NCBI GenBank assembly: GCA_031261125.1
Contig: JAISJZ010000163.1
Location: forward strand, 1-16,481
DNA length: 16,481 nt
Reading direction: 5' to 3'
DNA from: Planctomycetaceae bacterium
GTDB taxonomy: Bacteria; Planctomycetota; Planctomycetia; Pirellulales; Thermoguttaceae
Shown here one piece after another: positions 14,518-16,481 of the stretch. The translations under genes and the position numbers were made by a program. Each line of letters starts with the position of its first letter. Position 1 is the first letter of the stretch. Below the pieces are notes generated by a model, which worked only from the letters and a program-made list of their open reading frames with translations, did no database searches and was not told the origin of the DNA.

Positions 14518-14922
14518 AGGACGAAATTTTGACGTAAACATTTACCTGTTTTTCATTGATTTTCATAGTCAACATCTTTCGGCTTGACGATTTTAACTGC
14601 CGAAACCTTCAGACAAGAAGTCCGTATCTTTTTTTGCACTGCCCAGCACCGGCAAACCGGCGTAAAACCGCCCTGTTTCCGCCGTGTGGCGAAGTTTTTT
14701 CAGCACTGCGCCCAACCGGCGGACGGCGGAACTCTCGCCAAAGCCGCACTGAAAAACGATGAAAAATAAAGAAAAACCGGTCGTTATGTCCGGCAAATTT
14801 ACGGCGGCAAGGTTTACTCCGTTGAATTTACGACTATCTTTGCAAAAAAAAATTTGCAAGCAAAACGATGTCAAATAGAGGACGGCTTGAAACAAATGCC
14901 GCATTACAGTAAAATATACGGT
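14518..14922. other. Undefined intergenic stretch with interrupted frames
   Basis: About 400 bp between the tRNA terminator and the SWIM gene. No gene can be supported. One plus-strand frame (14597-14877) reads as three protein-like segments separated by two stops. A minus-strand ORF at 14593-14904 (103 codons) has no recognisable content and no ribosome site. The frame of the following SWIM gene is open back to a stop at 14767. It could be a decayed gene or a dispersed repeat; I see no terminal repeats. Confidence 0.35.
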
Positions 14923-16481
14923 ATGGAAATTAGCAAAGAAATCAGTTCAGACACCGTTTGGCGGTTTTGGGAAAGTATTACTTGGTCGGATATTGCTGAA
15001 CAATTCGGTAACAAGATTATGCAGCGGGGACGGGATTACGCTGACAACGGAAACGTTGACTCCATTTGGATTACAACCGATGCCAAAACAATTCTCGCCC
15101 TTGTTCACGGAGAAAATAAATATAAAACGATTGTTCGCCTGGAAAAATCGAGCAAAACATTCGCCATCAATTCCTCTTGTTCCTGCCCATACGGCTCACG
15201 ATGCAAACACGCTGCCGCTGCAATCGTCGTATTTCTTGACTGCCTTGCAAAAAATAAGCCCGTCCATTCCTGCAAACAAATCAATGAAACGGTTTGGGAA
15301 ATGACAACTCCAAGCGGCGAAACGGTTCAACGGGAATTCGATTTAAGTAAAAACGAAAACGATGAAATAGAACACTCCGAAAGAATAGAGATAAATACTC
15401 TTTTAGCATTTCTAAAACAGCAGATAAAAGAAAAATCCCGCAAAGAACTCGCCCGTTATATTTTGCAGTTGGCGAAAGACCACGTTTCTTTTCGGGACAT
15501 AATCAGAAAAGAATTCGTTGCTCATTCTATTGCCGAAATCAGCGATAGTGATGTGCTGCTGCAAAAAGCGAAAAAGATTATCAAGAAAGAAACGAATTTT
15601 CGCGGTTATTATGAATACGGTGAATATCCGCCGGTTGATTTTTCCGCAGTGATTGACATTGTCAAACAATTTTCCAATGTCGATAATCCGCTGCCGCCAT
15701 TGACGCAAATTGCGGAGCAACTCTTTGATGCGGCACAGCGGTATTATGAGTGTTCACAAGCAGAGGATTCGTATGAGTTTGACGTTGTTTTTGCGGCGAT
15801 AGTTGATGTCCTTCTTAAAAGTAAATGTAGTCCGACCGACATTCTTTTATGGGGATGGGAAATGGAATCGGCAAGCGATTACGCTATTGCCGAAAGAGAA
15901 CTTGATTCGATTTGCAAACACCCGTGGGCGAAAAATGTCTGGTCGGAAGTTGCGGATGCTCTTACTGAAAAATACGGCAAAAACCTCGGCTATTATTCCA
16001 TTCGGAAAATTATCACGGCACTTGATAATGCAGACCGGCAAGACGAAGCAACGGGTTTTCTGCGTTCATTTGCAGCAAAAAATAATGAATTGCGGATGTT
16101 GATTTCACGGCTTGTCGAATTGAATTATCTTGATGAGGCAGAACAGCGAAGCAGAGAACAACTGACGGCAGAAAGCAAAGAGAAAACGTTGAACATTGAC
16201 CGCAGTATCTATGTGAGTTTTCTTAAAGAGATAGCGTTAAAACGTGAAGATTGGAAAACACTCGCTTCGATACAGGCAGCCGAGTTGTTTGACGAACCAA
16301 CGCACGATAAAATTAAGACACTTTTGGCAACAGCCGAAAAATTAAAAGGTGAAGATGCGGTTCGGCAAGAAATAGAGAGTTTTCTTTTGACTGGAACGAT
16401 TCCGGCAGCGGTTGCGTCTGTTCTTGTCGGTAAGCATCCGACAAAAGAGCAATCGGCAAAATGGGTGATACCGGTTTTTGA
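14923..16481 (+). CDS. SWIM zinc-finger protein with helical repeat region (3' partial)
   Basis: The frame is open from the ATG at 14923 to the right edge (519 codons shown) with no stop, so the gene continues outside. Residues about 15-105 form a SWIM zinc finger: C86-x-C88, then C94-K-H96 (SSCSCPYGSRCKH), preceded by the usual region with GRDYADNGNVDSIWI. The signature CxC...CxH binds one zinc ion and is associated with nucleic-acid or protein binding. After a charged linker (about 125-155) the rest appears all-helical, with an LLAFLKQQIKEKSRKELARYIL segment and then FRGYYEYGEYPPVDFSAVID, resembling the long helical tails of bacterial SWIM proteins of unknown function. An alternative ATG at 14896 adds nine residues; neither has a well-placed Shine-Dalgarno site. 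No partner gene (such as a SNF2-type helicase or VWA/ATPase gene, often near SWIM genes) is visible before the edge. Confidence 0.85.
   Translation, partial: MEISKEISSDTVWRFWESITWSDIAEQFGNKIMQRGRDYADNGNVDSIWITTDAKTILALVHGENKYKTIVRLEKSSKTFAINSSCSCPYGSRCKHAAAAIVVFLDCLAKNKPVHSCKQINETVWEMTTPSGETVQREFDLSKNENDEIEHSERIEINTLLAFLKQQIKEKSRKELARYILQLAKDHVSFRDIIRKEFVAHSIAEISDSDVLLQKAKKIIKKETNFRGYYEYGEYPPVDFSAVIDIVKQFSNVDNPLPPLTQIAEQLFDAAQRYYECSQAEDSYEFDVVFAAIVDVLLKSKCSPTDILLWGWEMESASDYAIAERELDSICKHPWAKNVWSEVADALTEKYGKNLGYYSIRKIITALDNADRQDEATGFLRSFAAKNNELRMLISRLVELNYLDEAEQRSREQLTAESKEKTLNIDRSIYVSFLKEIALKREDWKTLASIQAAELFDEPTHDKIKTLLATAEKLKGEDAVRQEIESFLLTGTIPAAVASVLVGKHPTKEQSAKWVIPVF

Noticed and set aside
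14593..14904. Minus-strand ORF of 103 codons
   Set aside because: No ribosome site and no recognisable domain; it lies in a stretch where several frames are partly open.
1..16481. CRISPR arrays, prophage, toxin-antitoxin or defence operons
   Set aside because: No regularly spaced repeats and no matching gene sets were seen on either strand.

Overview
The window looks like bacterial chromosome from a member of the Planctomycetota, or less likely another PVC-group bacterium. The argument is inferential. It rests on a BamA with a long proline-rich insert, a secreted three-haem protein resembling the hydrazine-synthase-alpha-like cytochromes common in planctomycetes and their relatives, an autotransporter built from passenger-associated repeats, and mostly weak or absent Shine-Dalgarno sites. 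The organism is clearly diderm: it has BamA, a type V autotransporter and a probable lipoprotein. The xylose isomerase and moderate GC would suit a carbohydrate-degrading, possibly gut-associated lineage, but that is a guess.

Layout. 1-2873 (+) is the 3' part of a large autotransporter whose start lies outside the window. It converges on a small AT-rich putative lipoprotein gene (3004-3456, -); a 21-bp tandem duplication lies between them. xylA (3741-5057, -) ends in a clear intrinsic terminator and lies downstream of hemC (5224-6180, -). hemC diverges from the BamA gene (6331-9330, +) across a 150-bp promoter region. A probable transposase fragment abuts the bamA stop. Next, convergent to bamA, is a secreted discoidin / beta-propeller / three-haem cytochrome (9536-12784, -). 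A 558-bp gap holds one short ORF with a strong ribosome site (13085-13219, -). It is followed by thiL (13343-14266, +), tRNA-Lys(CTT) (14377-14449, +) with a terminator, about 400 bp of undefined sequence, and the 5' part of a SWIM zinc-finger gene (14923 to the right edge, +), which runs off the window.

How the genes work together. This is a set of single housekeeping and envelope genes rather than one operon. BamA would insert outer-membrane barrels, including the autotransporter's. hemC supplies tetrapyrrole that the haem protein ultimately needs. ThiL makes thiamine diphosphate, and XylA feeds pentose metabolism. I found no CRISPR array, prophage, toxin-antitoxin pair or recognisable defence locus, and no convincing new multi-gene system. 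The items most worth a second look are the BamA insert and its missing terminal aromatic residue, the domain mix of the three-haem protein, the transposase fragment at the bamA stop, and the short ORF at 13085-13219.
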